Of a stretch of DNA of 64,000 nt, positions 9,014-16,862 are shown piece by piece (the first letter of the stretch is position 1; each line of letters starts with the position of its first letter). The translations under genes and the position numbers were made by a program. Source of the DNA: Rummeliibacillus sp044763875 (GTDB taxonomy: Bacteria; Bacillota; Bacilli; Bacillales_A; Planococcaceae); assembly GCF_044763875.1 (NCBI RefSeq), contig NZ_JBIWGZ010000007.1:124001-188000 (forward strand), in the 5' to 3' direction. The notes under the pieces are model-generated. The model saw only the letters and a program-made list of their open reading frames with translations. It was not told the origin of the DNA and did no database searches.

Positions 9014-9034
9014 TTGTAACTATAATAGTTACAA
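9014..9034. promoter_or_regulatory. Palindromic operator of the Rrf2 gene
   Basis: Two perfect 10-base half-sites (TTGTAACTAT and ATAGTTACAA) flank a single central base, 15 bases upstream of the Rrf2 start. The core TGTAAC-N7-GTTACA repeats at 8540-8558. Confidence 0.8.
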
Positions 9035-9070
9035 TCAAACAGAATGTCAATAAAAAATAACCGAAGCACC

Positions 9071-9170
9071 AATTATCCCACATTAATCGGTAGCAAACTC
9101 CCAATTCAAGATTGAGAGAGAAGCAAAGAAGAGGGAATGATGGACCCTCACTGCTAGAGGGTCCACTTTA
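9071..9170 (-). repeat. Dispersed intergenic repeat, copy A (downstream of thrB)
   Basis: Read on the minus strand, this begins soon after the thrB stop with a GGACCCTC hairpin and runs through TCTTTGCTTCTCTCTCAA, then CTTGA and finally TGTGGGATAA. The same words in the same order occur near 42.4 kb and 58 kb. Stem sequences differ between copies while pairing is partly kept. Confidence 0.65.
9142..9164 (-). terminator. Possible thrCB terminator hairpin
   Basis: GGACCCTC pairs perfectly with GAGGGTCC around a 7-base loop, 28 bases after the thrB stop. No run of U follows on the minus strand, so termination is uncertain. It forms the first module of repeat copy A. Confidence 0.45.
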
Positions 9171-9191
9171 TTATGGCGCTCGGTCCATTAG

Positions 9192-10103
9192 TTATTCAAC
9201 ATATTCTGCAATTGTTACTTGTACACCTTTTGTATCAACGTGAACAGCTTTAATATCATAGCTAGGGAAGAGTGGTTTCATCTTTTCAACAAAGTGATGT
9301 ACACGATCTTCGGCAATAAGAGAGATGACAGTAGGTCCTGCCCCACTAATAGCTGTACCATATGCTCCTGCGTCTTTTGCTGTTTGTCTAATTTCATGAT
9401 AGTTAGGAATTAAGTTTGCACGAAATGGTTCATGAAACAAATCATGCTCCATAAATTCACCAGCTCGTTTGTAATCTTTTAATAATAAAGCGGCAGTTAA
9501 CATATTGGCATTTGCACTGGCATGAACAGCATATGCCTTATCATAATTTGAAGGTAATACTTTACGAGCTTCTTCTGTTTTCAATTCTACATTTGGAATA
9601 AAAACAGCAAACGCTGCTTCAACATCTTGGACGTTTATTAATTCAAGTTGACCATTTGGTAATGTAGCACCAATTGTCAAACCACCACATACAGAAGCAG
9701 CTGCATTATCTGGATGGCCTTCTATTTTAGAAGCTAAACGACAACGTTCATCAATGGAAAGGTTTAAATCGCATACTTGGTTTGTAATTTCAATACCTGC
9801 AACAATTGCAGCTGCACTACTACCAAGTCCACGTGCTAAAGGTAATTCACTCCTCATAATAACCTTACAAGGAGGTAAACTGACGTTATAGCGTTCAGCT
9901 GTTTCAGTTGCAACTTTGTAAATTAGATGATCTTCAACGGTAAATTTTTCTGGAAGATGTATTGAATGATGTTCAAATTCCCATTGGTAACTATGTGTAA
10001 CATCTAAATCAAGATATATTCCTAAAGCTAAACCGATAGAATCGAATCCTGGCCCGAGGTTAGCTGTGCTGCCTGGGACAGAAATTGACCATTTTTTACT
10101 CAT
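9192..10103 (-). CDS. thrB: Homoserine kinase
   Basis: ThrB phosphorylates L-homoserine with ATP in the threonine pathway. The 303-residue cytoplasmic protein is a GHMP kinase: VPGSTANLGPGFDSIGLALG near the N-terminus, the ATP loop PLARGLGSSAAAI at 88-100, and AYGTAISGAGPTVIS near the C-terminus. Its start overlaps the thrC stop by four bases (ATGA), so the two are translationally coupled. The order thrC-thrB matches B. subtilis hom-thrC-thrB, but hom is absent here, so homoserine dehydrogenase must be encoded elsewhere. Confidence 0.95.
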   Translation of the reverse strand: MSKKWSISVPGSTANLGPGFDSIGLALGIYLDLDVTHSYQWEFEHHSIHLPEKFTVEDHLIYKVATETAERYNVSLPPCKVIMRSELPLARGLGSSAAAIVAGIEITNQVCDLNLSIDERCRLASKIEGHPDNAAASVCGGLTIGATLPNGQLELINVQDVEAAFAVFIPNVELKTEEARKVLPSNYDKAYAVHASANANMLTAALLLKDYKRAGEFMEHDLFHEPFRANLIPNYHEIRQTAKDAGAYGTAISGAGPTVISLIAEDRVHHFVEKMKPLFPSYDIKAVHVDTKGVQVTIAEYVE

Positions 10104-11152
10104 ACTAATCCCTCAATATATTTTCGAATTTCTTCTTCGTCATTTGGTAGGGATACCATGTCTACTTTAGATGCATTAACAGCTGTATCTGGATCTTTTA
10201 ATCCATTACCCGTTAATACAGCGACTACACGACTACCTTTTGGAATAGAACCATTTGCAACTGATTGAAAGACTCCTGCAACTGAAGCTGCAGATCCTGG
10301 TTCAGCAAAGACGCCTTCTTTGGATGCAATTTGGCGATAAGCATTTAAAATCTCCTCATCTGTAACCGAACCAATTCTACCTTCTGATTCATCACGTGCA
10401 GCTTCTGCTAGTTCCCAACTTGCCGGATTGCCAATTCGAATAGCAGTTGCAATTGTTTCAGGATGTGCGATTGGTTCACCTTTTACGATTGCCGCAGCAC
10501 CTTCAGCTTCGAAGCCAAACATTTTTGGTAATTTTGTTCCTTTTTTCTCATGGTATTCTTTAAAACCTTTCCAGTAAGCGCTAATGTTACCGGCATTACC
10601 AACAGGGATTGCTAGAATATCAGGTGCATCACCTAACTGATCGCAAACTTCAAATGCAGCTGTTTTTTGCCCTTCTAATCGATATGGGTTTACAGAGTTA
10701 ACCAATGTAACTGCAGTTGTTTCACTAATATCACGGACAACTTGTAATGCTTCGTCAAAGTTACCGTCGATTTCAATAATTTTCGCACCGTACATGTAAG
10801 CTTGAGCAAGTTTACCAGCGGCTACTTTCCCTTTTGGAATAACGATAATTGCTTGGATACCTGCGCGAGCAGCATATGCAGCAGCAGCGGCAGAAGTGTT
10901 ACCAGTTGAAGCGCAAATGACACATTTACTACCTTCCTCGATTGCCTTTGCTACAGCCATTACCATTCCACGGTCTTTAAAAGAGCCAGTTGGATTTAAT
11001 CCTTCAAATTTCACATGCAAATCAATTCCTAGCTCTTTTGATAATGTATCTAAATGAATAAGAGGTGTATTACCTTCATGTAATGTTAAAGCAGGTGTTT
11101 TGTCAGTTACAGGTAAAAATTCTTTATAGTGATCTAAAAGGCCATTCCACAT
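10100..11152 (-). CDS. thrC: Threonine synthase
   Basis: ThrC converts O-phosphohomoserine to threonine with pyridoxal phosphate. The cofactor lysine is Lys59 in NPTGSFKDRGM, and a phosphate-binding glycine loop PVGNAGNISAYW is present. At 350 residues it is the compact Bacillus type. I start at the second ATG (MWNGLLDHY), ten bases after AAGGAG, because the first ATG lies one base from that site. It is cotranscribed with thrB. No T-box leader is visible in the roughly 120 bases upstream. Confidence 0.94.
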   Translation of the reverse strand: MWNGLLDHYKEFLPVTDKTPALTLHEGNTPLIHLDTLSKELGIDLHVKFEGLNPTGSFKDRGMVMAVAKAIEEGSKCVICASTGNTSAAAAAYAARAGIQAIIVIPKGKVAAGKLAQAYMYGAKIIEIDGNFDEALQVVRDISETTAVTLVNSVNPYRLEGQKTAAFEVCDQLGDAPDILAIPVGNAGNISAYWKGFKEYHEKKGTKLPKMFGFEAEGAAAIVKGEPIAHPETIATAIRIGNPASWELAEAARDESEGRIGSVTDEEILNAYRQIASKEGVFAEPGSAASVAGVFQSVANGSIPKGSRVVAVLTGNGLKDPDTAVNASKVDMVSLPNDEEEIRKYIEGLV

Positions 11153-11302
11153 ATGTAACATTCTCCTTTATATATAAAATCTTTTGATGTTCATTCTAAG
11201 AGTACAACTGTTCTTCTATAAAAGACATTTTAACGCATTTTAGGTCCTGTTTTCAATAGCTTCTATATTAATTTTCGAAACTATTTGAATTTATTTTATA
11301 TC

Positions 11303-11331
11303 TTGTCACAAAATATATTTCTGTGTATAGT
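11303..11331 (+). promoter_or_regulatory. Promoter of the niaP-like gene
   Basis: TTGTCA and TATAGT are separated by 17 bases, about 50 bases ahead of the start codon. Confidence 0.65.
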
Positions 11332-11350
11332 TATATTTACAATATAGTTT

Positions 11351-11366
11351 ACAGGTGTAAAGACAC
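11351..11366. promoter_or_regulatory. Candidate NiaR operator
   Basis: ACAGGTGTAAAGACAC contains a GTGT-N4-ACAC dyad just downstream of the predicted transcription start. It resembles the sites I recall for the niacin-responsive repressor NiaR (YrxA). The link depends on the transporter being NiaP. Confidence 0.4.
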
Positions 11367-11382
11367 ATGGAGGCGTGTATAT

Positions 11383-12594
11383 ATGAGACAAGTAGTAAAT
11401 GTACAATCGGTTTCACGTAATAAATTATTAGGTGTAGCAGGTATCGGCTGGCTATTCGATGCACTTGATGTTGGGATTCTATCATTTGTTATTGCTGCAC
11501 TTGCAAAGGATTGGAATTTAACAACTACGCAGATGGGATGGATCGGTAGTGTGAATTCAATTGGTATGGCCGTAGGTGCCTTTGTATTTGGTATTTTTGC
11601 AGACCGAATTGGTCGAAAATCTGTTTTTATTTGGACATTAGTTATTTTTTCATTAGCGAGTGGATTGTCAGCTTTTGCTTCTACTTTAACGATTTTCATC
11701 GTATTACGATTTTTCATCGGAATGGGTCTTGGTGGTGAACTACCGGTTGCTTCTACATTAGTTTCTGAAAATGTAGCAGCCAATGAAAGAGGAAGAGTTG
11801 TTGTATTGTTAGAGAGCTTCTGGGCTGTAGGCTGGTTATTAGCGGCACTTATTTCATACTTTGTGATTCCACAATACGGTTGGCGTGTAGCGTTAATACT
11901 AACCGCTATTCCGGCAATTTACGCAGTTTACTTACGATTACATTTGCCGGATTCACAACAGTTTACAGCAAAAAAGAATCCATCACGAAGTGTATTACAA
12001 AATCTTAAAGATGTTTGGTCAAAACCTTATATCAAACCAACATTTATGTTATGGATTGTTTGGTTTACAGTTGTATTTTCTTATTATGGAATGTTCTTAT
12101 GGTTACCAAGCGTAATGGTTTTGAAAGGGTTTAGTTTAATCAAAAGTTTTGAATATGTTCTATTGATGACGTTAGCACAATTACCAGGGTATTTCACTGC
12201 AGCTTGGCTGATTGAAAAGGCAGGACGGAAATTTGTGTTAGCTACCTATTTATTAGGTACGGCAATTAGCGCACTTATATTTGGTTTAACAGATGTAACA
12301 TGGATGCTAATTGTTTCTGGAATGTTATTATCATTCTTTAACTTAGGAGCATGGGGTGCACTTTATGCATATACGCCTGAACAATATCCAACTGTCATAA
12401 GAGGTACTGGAGTAGGGATGGCAGCTTCGGTTGGTCGACTAGGAGGGATTTTTGGACCATTACTAGTTGGAACATTAATGGCAAATGGAATTTCAATTGG
12501 TTGGATTTTTGCTATTTTCTGTTGCGCAATATTAATTGGTATCTTTGCAATTCTTTTCTTAGGAAACGAAACCAAGCAAACAGTCTTACAATAA
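11383..12594 (+). CDS. niaP: MFS transporter, probable niacin permease NiaP
   Basis: This 403-residue, 12-helix major facilitator protein closely follows the NiaP (B. subtilis YceI) pattern: GVAGIGWLFDALDVGILSF at the N-terminus, ADRIGRKSVF after helix 2, and GLGGELPVASTLVSE after helix 4. NiaP imports nicotinate for NAD salvage. The start is the ATG nine bases after GGAGG; a longer frame upstream has no ribosome site. It is a single gene with its own promoter, a possible NiaR site and a terminator. Sugar or aromatic-acid symporters of the same superfamily branch are the main alternative. Confidence 0.8.
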   Translation: MRQVVNVQSVSRNKLLGVAGIGWLFDALDVGILSFVIAALAKDWNLTTTQMGWIGSVNSIGMAVGAFVFGIFADRIGRKSVFIWTLVIFSLASGLSAFASTLTIFIVLRFFIGMGLGGELPVASTLVSENVAANERGRVVVLLESFWAVGWLLAALISYFVIPQYGWRVALILTAIPAIYAVYLRLHLPDSQQFTAKKNPSRSVLQNLKDVWSKPYIKPTFMLWIVWFTVVFSYYGMFLWLPSVMVLKGFSLIKSFEYVLLMTLAQLPGYFTAAWLIEKAGRKFVLATYLLGTAISALIFGLTDVTWMLIVSGMLLSFFNLGAWGALYAYTPEQYPTVIRGTGVGMAASVGRLGGIFGPLLVGTLMANGISIGWIFAIFCCAILIGIFAILFLGNETKQTVLQ

Positions 12595-12676
12595 TGCTCA
12601 AATTATTATTTTGATCTTAGAAACAATAATATTGGGCATATACAGTCTCTAAACAGAAAATAATAATATATAGAAT

Positions 12677-12713
12677 AAAAGGATTAGCAATTACTGGTTG
12701 CTAATCCTTTTTA
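12677..12713 (+). terminator. Terminator of niaP
   Basis: AAAAGGATTAGCAA pairs with its complement around a 7-base loop and ends in a T run. Confidence 0.88.
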
Positions 12714-12754
12714 TGTTGAATACATAATTAGCGTCCAAAATATACTCATATCTA

Positions 12755-12773
12755 TTGTGAATCCTTATCACAA
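12755..12773. promoter_or_regulatory. Dyad TTGTGA-N7-TCACAA upstream of the dehydrogenase operon
   Basis: The half-sites equal those of Rex and Fnr/Crp boxes, but the spacer is 7 rather than the usual 6 bases. It could be a redox or oxygen control site for the respiratory dehydrogenase. Confidence 0.4.
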
Positions 12774-12921
12774 AAAAGAATGTGAAGTTTTTTAAAAGTT
12801 TTATGAATAGACAAGATTAGAATAATGGGAAATCGGGAAATAATTATGCTTAAGAGTAAATGTTTTCTAAATAACTCGAGTAGAAATGATTATTTTTATT
12901 ATATAAGGGAGGGTTCTCAAA

Positions 12922-13680
12922 ATGAGCAACAAAGACAATAAAGATATTTCAAGACGTGACTTCCTGAAAACAACAGGTATTGCTACAGGAACATTAATCG
13001 GTGGAGGTTTAATCGGTGGATTGATTGGCTATAACACCAATAAAACAGCCATGCCAACAAAATCACCAAATACCACTACAAATAATACAACAAACAAAAC
13101 AGCTCAAACCAGCGAAGGTAAAATGTTCTTTACTACAGATAAAGACTTTAACATTATTGCTACTGCAACTGAACGCATTTTTCCTAAAGACGATTTAGGA
13201 CCAGGTGCAATTGATCTAGGTGTACCATATTTTATCGACCGACAATTAGCAGGGCAATACGGTAGTAACTCAAAAGAATATATGCTAGGACCTTTTGCTT
13301 CAGGTCTACCTACACAAGGTTACCAATCTCGTCTAACCCGTGCAGAGATTTTCAGACAAGGTATTGAAAAATTAGATGCTGAGGCCCAAAAACGTTATAA
13401 AAAAAGCTTTACAGATATTTCAGACAAAGAACGAGATGTAATCCTTACTGCTTTCCAAAAAGATGAAGTTAAAATGCAAGGTGTTACTGCAAGCTTCTTC
13501 TTCAATTTACTTCGCTCAGCAACGTTAGAAGGTGCATATTCTGATCCACTTTATGGAGGTAACAGAAATATGGAAGGTTGGAAAATGAAAGGTTTCCCAG
13601 GCCACCAGATGTCTTATATTAACGTGATTGAAAAAACGGGATTCCAAAAAATTGCACCTAGATCACTAGGTATGCATTAA
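12922..13680 (+). CDS. Gluconate 2-dehydrogenase subunit 3 family protein, Tat-exported
   Basis: This small subunit accompanies a GMC-type flavoprotein in gluconate-2-dehydrogenase-like complexes. Residues 10-16 (SRRDFLK) are a twin-arginine motif followed by a Gly-rich hydrophobic stretch, so it should be exported folded by Tat. A low-complexity Thr/Asn linker follows at roughly residues 45-65. The remaining domain, with FFTTDKDFNIIATATERIFP and SDPLYGGNRNMEGW, fits the subunit 3 family. The flavoprotein begins 17 bases later and has no signal of its own, so it probably rides with this subunit. The sugar-acid substrate is inferred from the family. Confidence 0.85.
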   Translation: MSNKDNKDISRRDFLKTTGIATGTLIGGGLIGGLIGYNTNKTAMPTKSPNTTTNNTTNKTAQTSEGKMFFTTDKDFNIIATATERIFPKDDLGPGAIDLGVPYFIDRQLAGQYGSNSKEYMLGPFASGLPTQGYQSRLTRAEIFRQGIEKLDAEAQKRYKKSFTDISDKERDVILTAFQKDEVKMQGVTASFFFNLLRSATLEGAYSDPLYGGNRNMEGWKMKGFPGHQMSYINVIEKTGFQKIAPRSLGMH

Positions 13681-13697
13681 TTTAGGAGGTTGTAAAA

Positions 13698-15407
13698 ATG
13701 GCTAAAACTATGCCAAAAGTTGATGTAGTAACTGTCGGTGTTGGGTGGACAGGTGGTATCGTTGCTGCAGAATGTACCAAAGCTGGTTTAAAAGTTGTAG
13801 GACTTGAAAGAGGTAAATCACGGGGTACTGTAAATTTTGCTAATGTGCATGATGAATATCGTTATGCAATTCGTTATGATTTAATGCAAGACTTATCGAA
13901 AGAAACGGTTACCTTCCGTAACAATCGTAAACAACAAGCGTTACCAATGCGCCAATTAGGTTCTTTTTTACTTGGAGAAGGCCTTGGGGGTTCTGGTACT
14001 CACTGGAATGGACAAGTATTCCGTTTCTTGCCATATGACTTTGAGATCAAAACAATGACTGATAAAAAATATGGAAAGAATTTTTTGGGAGCAGGTTATC
14101 AATACCAAGACTGGGGCTTAAATTATGATCAAATGGAACCATACTTCGATAAATTCGAAAAAACTTCTGGGGTTAGTGGTGAAGAGAACCCTCTAGGTCC
14201 AAAACGTTCGGATAAATATCCTAACAAACCGATGAAGAAAACCCCACTACTCCAAAAATTCGAAAAAGCATCGAAAAATTTAGGCTATCACCCATACATG
14301 ATGCCTTCAGCAAACTTGTCTGCTCCATATAAAAATCCATATGGTGAAACGATTAACGCTTGTCAATATTGTGGTTTCTGTGAACGATTCGGGTGTGAAT
14401 ATGGTGCAAAAGCTTCCCCAGAAGTAGCAGTTATTCCAGCTGCTTTGAAAACTGGTAAATATGAAATTCGTTTCGACTCGAATGTTGTTGAAGTTCTAAC
14501 TAAAGGTGGTAAAGCAACAGGGGTTAGATATATCGACACTGTTACAGGCGAAGAATATATCCAACCTGCAGATGTTGTTGTACTAACTTCGTATATGATG
14601 AACAACGCTAAATTATTAATGGTATCTAAAATCGGTACGATGTATGATCCAGCTACTGGTAGAGGCACACTAGGACGCAATTATTGCTACCAAATAATGC
14701 CGGGAGCATCAGGCTTCTTTGATGAACAATTCAACGTATTTATGGGAGCAGGCTCATTAGGAGAGTGTTTAGACGACTTTAATGGCGATAATTTCGATCA
14801 CTCAAAACTTGGATTTATCCATGGTGCTAATATTGCTTTAACACAATTAGGTCTTCGTCCTATTGGTAATAACCCAACGCATGTTGATACGCCAACATGG
14901 GGGGCAGAATTCAAAAAAGATTCTATTATGAACTATACACGTTCATTAAGTGTTGCGGGGCAAGGTGCTTCTATTCCTCACAAAGAAAATTTCTTGACTC
15001 TAGATACTAAATATAAAGATGTTTACGGTGTTCCATTATTACAAATAAACTATGATTTCACTGATCAAGATAAAAAACTACACAAATTCATTTCTGCTAA
15101 ATGTGGAGATATCCTAAAAGGAATGGGTGCTAAAAAAGTTGAAGTTCGTGCTGATCTTACAAACTATAACATCGTACCTTACCAATCTACTCACAATACA
15201 GGTGGTACAGTTATGAGTAAAACACCAGATGAAGGAGTAGTAAATAACTACTTACAACACTGGGATTGTGAAAATTTATTTGCAGTAGGTGCTGGTGCAT
15301 TTTCTAATAACTCAGGTTTTAATCCGACAGATACAGTAGGTGCTTTATCTTTCCGTTGTGCGGAAGGTATTATTAAATATTCTAAAAAAGGTGGTTCATT
15401 AGTTTAA
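13698..15407 (+). CDS. GMC-family FAD oxidoreductase (gluconate 2-dehydrogenase-type flavoprotein)
   Basis: This is the 569-residue catalytic flavoprotein. A Rossmann FAD loop VGVGWTGGIVAAE lies near residue 12, GEGLGGSGTHWNGQ near 95 is the GMC flavin-contact region, and HNTGGTVM with NPTDTVGALS near the C-terminus marks the GMC catalytic domain. A cysteine-rich run CQYCGFCERFGC near residue 222 could bind a metal or iron-sulfur centre or form disulfides. No own signal peptide is present. It is cotranscribed with the Tat-bearing subunit and with tatA-tatC; no cytochrome c subunit is nearby. The actual substrate is not determined. Confidence 0.87.
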   Translation: MAKTMPKVDVVTVGVGWTGGIVAAECTKAGLKVVGLERGKSRGTVNFANVHDEYRYAIRYDLMQDLSKETVTFRNNRKQQALPMRQLGSFLLGEGLGGSGTHWNGQVFRFLPYDFEIKTMTDKKYGKNFLGAGYQYQDWGLNYDQMEPYFDKFEKTSGVSGEENPLGPKRSDKYPNKPMKKTPLLQKFEKASKNLGYHPYMMPSANLSAPYKNPYGETINACQYCGFCERFGCEYGAKASPEVAVIPAALKTGKYEIRFDSNVVEVLTKGGKATGVRYIDTVTGEEYIQPADVVVLTSYMMNNAKLLMVSKIGTMYDPATGRGTLGRNYCYQIMPGASGFFDEQFNVFMGAGSLGECLDDFNGDNFDHSKLGFIHGANIALTQLGLRPIGNNPTHVDTPTWGAEFKKDSIMNYTRSLSVAGQGASIPHKENFLTLDTKYKDVYGVPLLQINYDFTDQDKKLHKFISAKCGDILKGMGAKKVEVRADLTNYNIVPYQSTHNTGGTVMSKTPDEGVVNNYLQHWDCENLFAVGAGAFSNNSGFNPTDTVGALSFRCAEGIIKYSKKGGSLV

Positions 15408-15455
15408 TAGCGGTTTTGTTATTAAACTAATTCGCTGAAAAAGGAGGAACTTGTC

Positions 15456-15659
15456 ATGGGCTTTAGTTCAATTGGCATTCCAGGATTAATCATTATTTTG
15501 GTTATCGTTTTAATTGTTTTTGGGCCAAAGAAGTTGCCTGAAATCGGATCCGCAGTGGGTAAAACTTTCTCAGAATTCAAGAAGTCAACTCAGGGTTTAA
15601 TAGACGACGATGACGAAATAAAAAAAGAAAAATCAACTTCTGATAAAAAGGAAATTTAA
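15456..15659 (+). CDS. tatA: Twin-arginine translocase subunit TatA
   Basis: TatA forms the variable pore of the twin-arginine export system. The 67-residue protein has one N-terminal membrane helix (GLIIILVIVLIVF), the conserved hinge FGPKKLPEIG, an amphipathic helix and an acidic tail. AAGGAGG precedes the start. It lies between the Tat-dependent dehydrogenase genes and tatC, which suggests a translocase dedicated to this enzyme. Confidence 0.94.
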   Translation: MGFSSIGIPGLIIILVIVLIVFGPKKLPEIGSAVGKTFSEFKKSTQGLIDDDDEIKKEKSTSDKKEI

Positions 15660-15674
15660 CTAGAGGGTGTTCAT

Positions 15675-16577
15675 ATGGATCCTTATGAAGAAAATGCCAA
15701 AAAAGTACTCAGCCCTTTGGATATGAATAGCGAAGATAATATTGAGGGAACGGTGGGAGAAGAGTCTCGTAAATCAGGTGACATTGAAATTAACTCCTTC
15801 TCTCTTACTAAAGATGAACAAGAAGATGCGAGGGAAGAGAATTCTTTAGTTGAAATAAGTGAAGCTTTTGTTGAACATTTAGCTGACCTAAGAAAACAAC
15901 TGATTAAAGGTATTGTTGTTTTTGTTATCTTTTTCATTATTGTATTTTCAACCGTGAATAAATGGTTTCCGTATGTAACAAGAGGACATAAATTAGTTAT
16001 TTTAGGGCCACTTGAAGTGATTAAATTTTATATGTCGATCTCTACCACACTAGCCCTAGGTCTTTCTTTGCCGTTTTTAGTACATTTTGTGTGGACATTT
16101 ATTAAACCGGGATTGAAAGAAAATGAAAAGGGTTTTCTTGGATTATATTCTCCAGTAATGCTTATATTATTTGTGATTGGTGTTGCGTTTGGATATTTTG
16201 TACTAAACCCATTAAGTTACGGCTTTCTTGTAGGTATAGGAGAATCAAACTTTGACGTGATGATTTCTGCTAGCCAATATATGAGCTATCTTATTATGAC
16301 AACAGTTCCTATCGGTTTATTGTTTGAACTACCAATAGTAGCGCTTTTCCTATCAACAATTGGTGTGTTGACTGCTGGTACCATGAAGAGTATTAGAAAG
16401 TGGTCTTATGTTATTATGGCTGTTTTATCTGCTTTAATAACACCGCCGGACTTTATGAGTCAGTTAATTGTGCTTTTCCCCATGATATTATTGTATGAAA
16501 TTAGTATATTGTTAGTGAAAAGAATTGAACGCAAACAAGCTGCAAAAACGGGAGAAAGCGCTAACGTTCATGTTTAG
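15675..16577 (+). CDS. tatC: Twin-arginine translocase subunit TatC with N-terminal extension
   Basis: TatC recognises twin-arginine signals and, with TatA, exports folded proteins. Six membrane helices follow the conserved EHLADLRKQLIKG segment, and the family's proline-containing loop KPGLKENEKG is present. At 300 residues it is longer than most Bacillus TatC proteins because about 60 mostly acidic, hydrophilic residues precede the usual N-terminus. The ATG five bases after GAGGGTG supports this long form, although internal starts are possible. It ends the dehydrogenase-tat operon and is followed by a terminator. Confidence 0.92.
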   Translation: MDPYEENAKKVLSPLDMNSEDNIEGTVGEESRKSGDIEINSFSLTKDEQEDAREENSLVEISEAFVEHLADLRKQLIKGIVVFVIFFIIVFSTVNKWFPYVTRGHKLVILGPLEVIKFYMSISTTLALGLSLPFLVHFVWTFIKPGLKENEKGFLGLYSPVMLILFVIGVAFGYFVLNPLSYGFLVGIGESNFDVMISASQYMSYLIMTTVPIGLLFELPIVALFLSTIGVLTAGTMKSIRKWSYVIMAVLSALITPPDFMSQLIVLFPMILLYEISILLVKRIERKQAAKTGESANVHV

Positions 16578-16605
16578 TTTTTTTATACCAGTTTGTTCGT
16601 TTGAG

Positions 16606-16650
16606 AAAAGGCTCATTCATTTGAAATTAGCAGATGAATGAGCCTTTTGT
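16606..16650 (+). terminator. Terminator of the dehydrogenase-tat operon
   Basis: AAAAGGCTCATTCAT pairs with its exact complement 13 bases later, followed by TTTTG. Confidence 0.88.
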
Positions 16651-16663
16651 GATTCAAGATAAG

Positions 16664-16776
16664 ATTCAAGAAGTTCATGTACATATAAGCTATTCTTAGC
16701 TCAAATGCTTAGTACTTTTCTTGGTACAGTAATTGTTTATTTTGTATACTTACCTCATTGGGATGCAATGGGTGAA
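16664..16776 (+). pseudogene. glpF: Remnant of glpF (glycerol facilitator)
   Basis: One frame reads AQMLSTFLGTVIVYFVYLPHW, which I recognise as the GlpF segment around the loop that carries AQMLGAFLGAVLVY and LPHW in B. subtilis. Just upstream, another frame reads KKFMYI followed by a stop, matching the preceding GlpF words VPxYI. The rest of the roughly 270-residue aquaglyceroporin is missing, and there is no initiating ribosome site. It lies immediately upstream of glpK, where glpF normally resides. I infer an ancestral glpF-glpK pair in which glpF has been deleted to about 40 codons. Confidence 0.6.
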
Positions 16777-16862
16777 CTGGAATTCAAAATTGTTATGTTG
16801 AGTATTATATACCAGCAATCAATCAACAGTAAAAAAGTAGAAAATAAACAGGGGGTAATATC

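Larger units (their letters stand above)
12595..12921. other. Intergenic region of about 327 bases
   Basis: No credible gene is present. It holds the niaP terminator, then about 200 AT-rich bases that include the dyad TTGTGA-N7-TCACAA at 12755-12773 and the unmarked promoter of the dehydrogenase operon. Confidence 0.7.

Noticed and set aside
11162..11290. T-box leader ahead of thrC
   Set aside because: The leader is too short and shows neither the T-box bulge word nor a terminator/antiterminator pair.
13681..15407. The flavoprotein start read as a signal peptide
   Set aside because: The N-terminus is the Rossmann FAD loop itself, so there is no cleavable signal.
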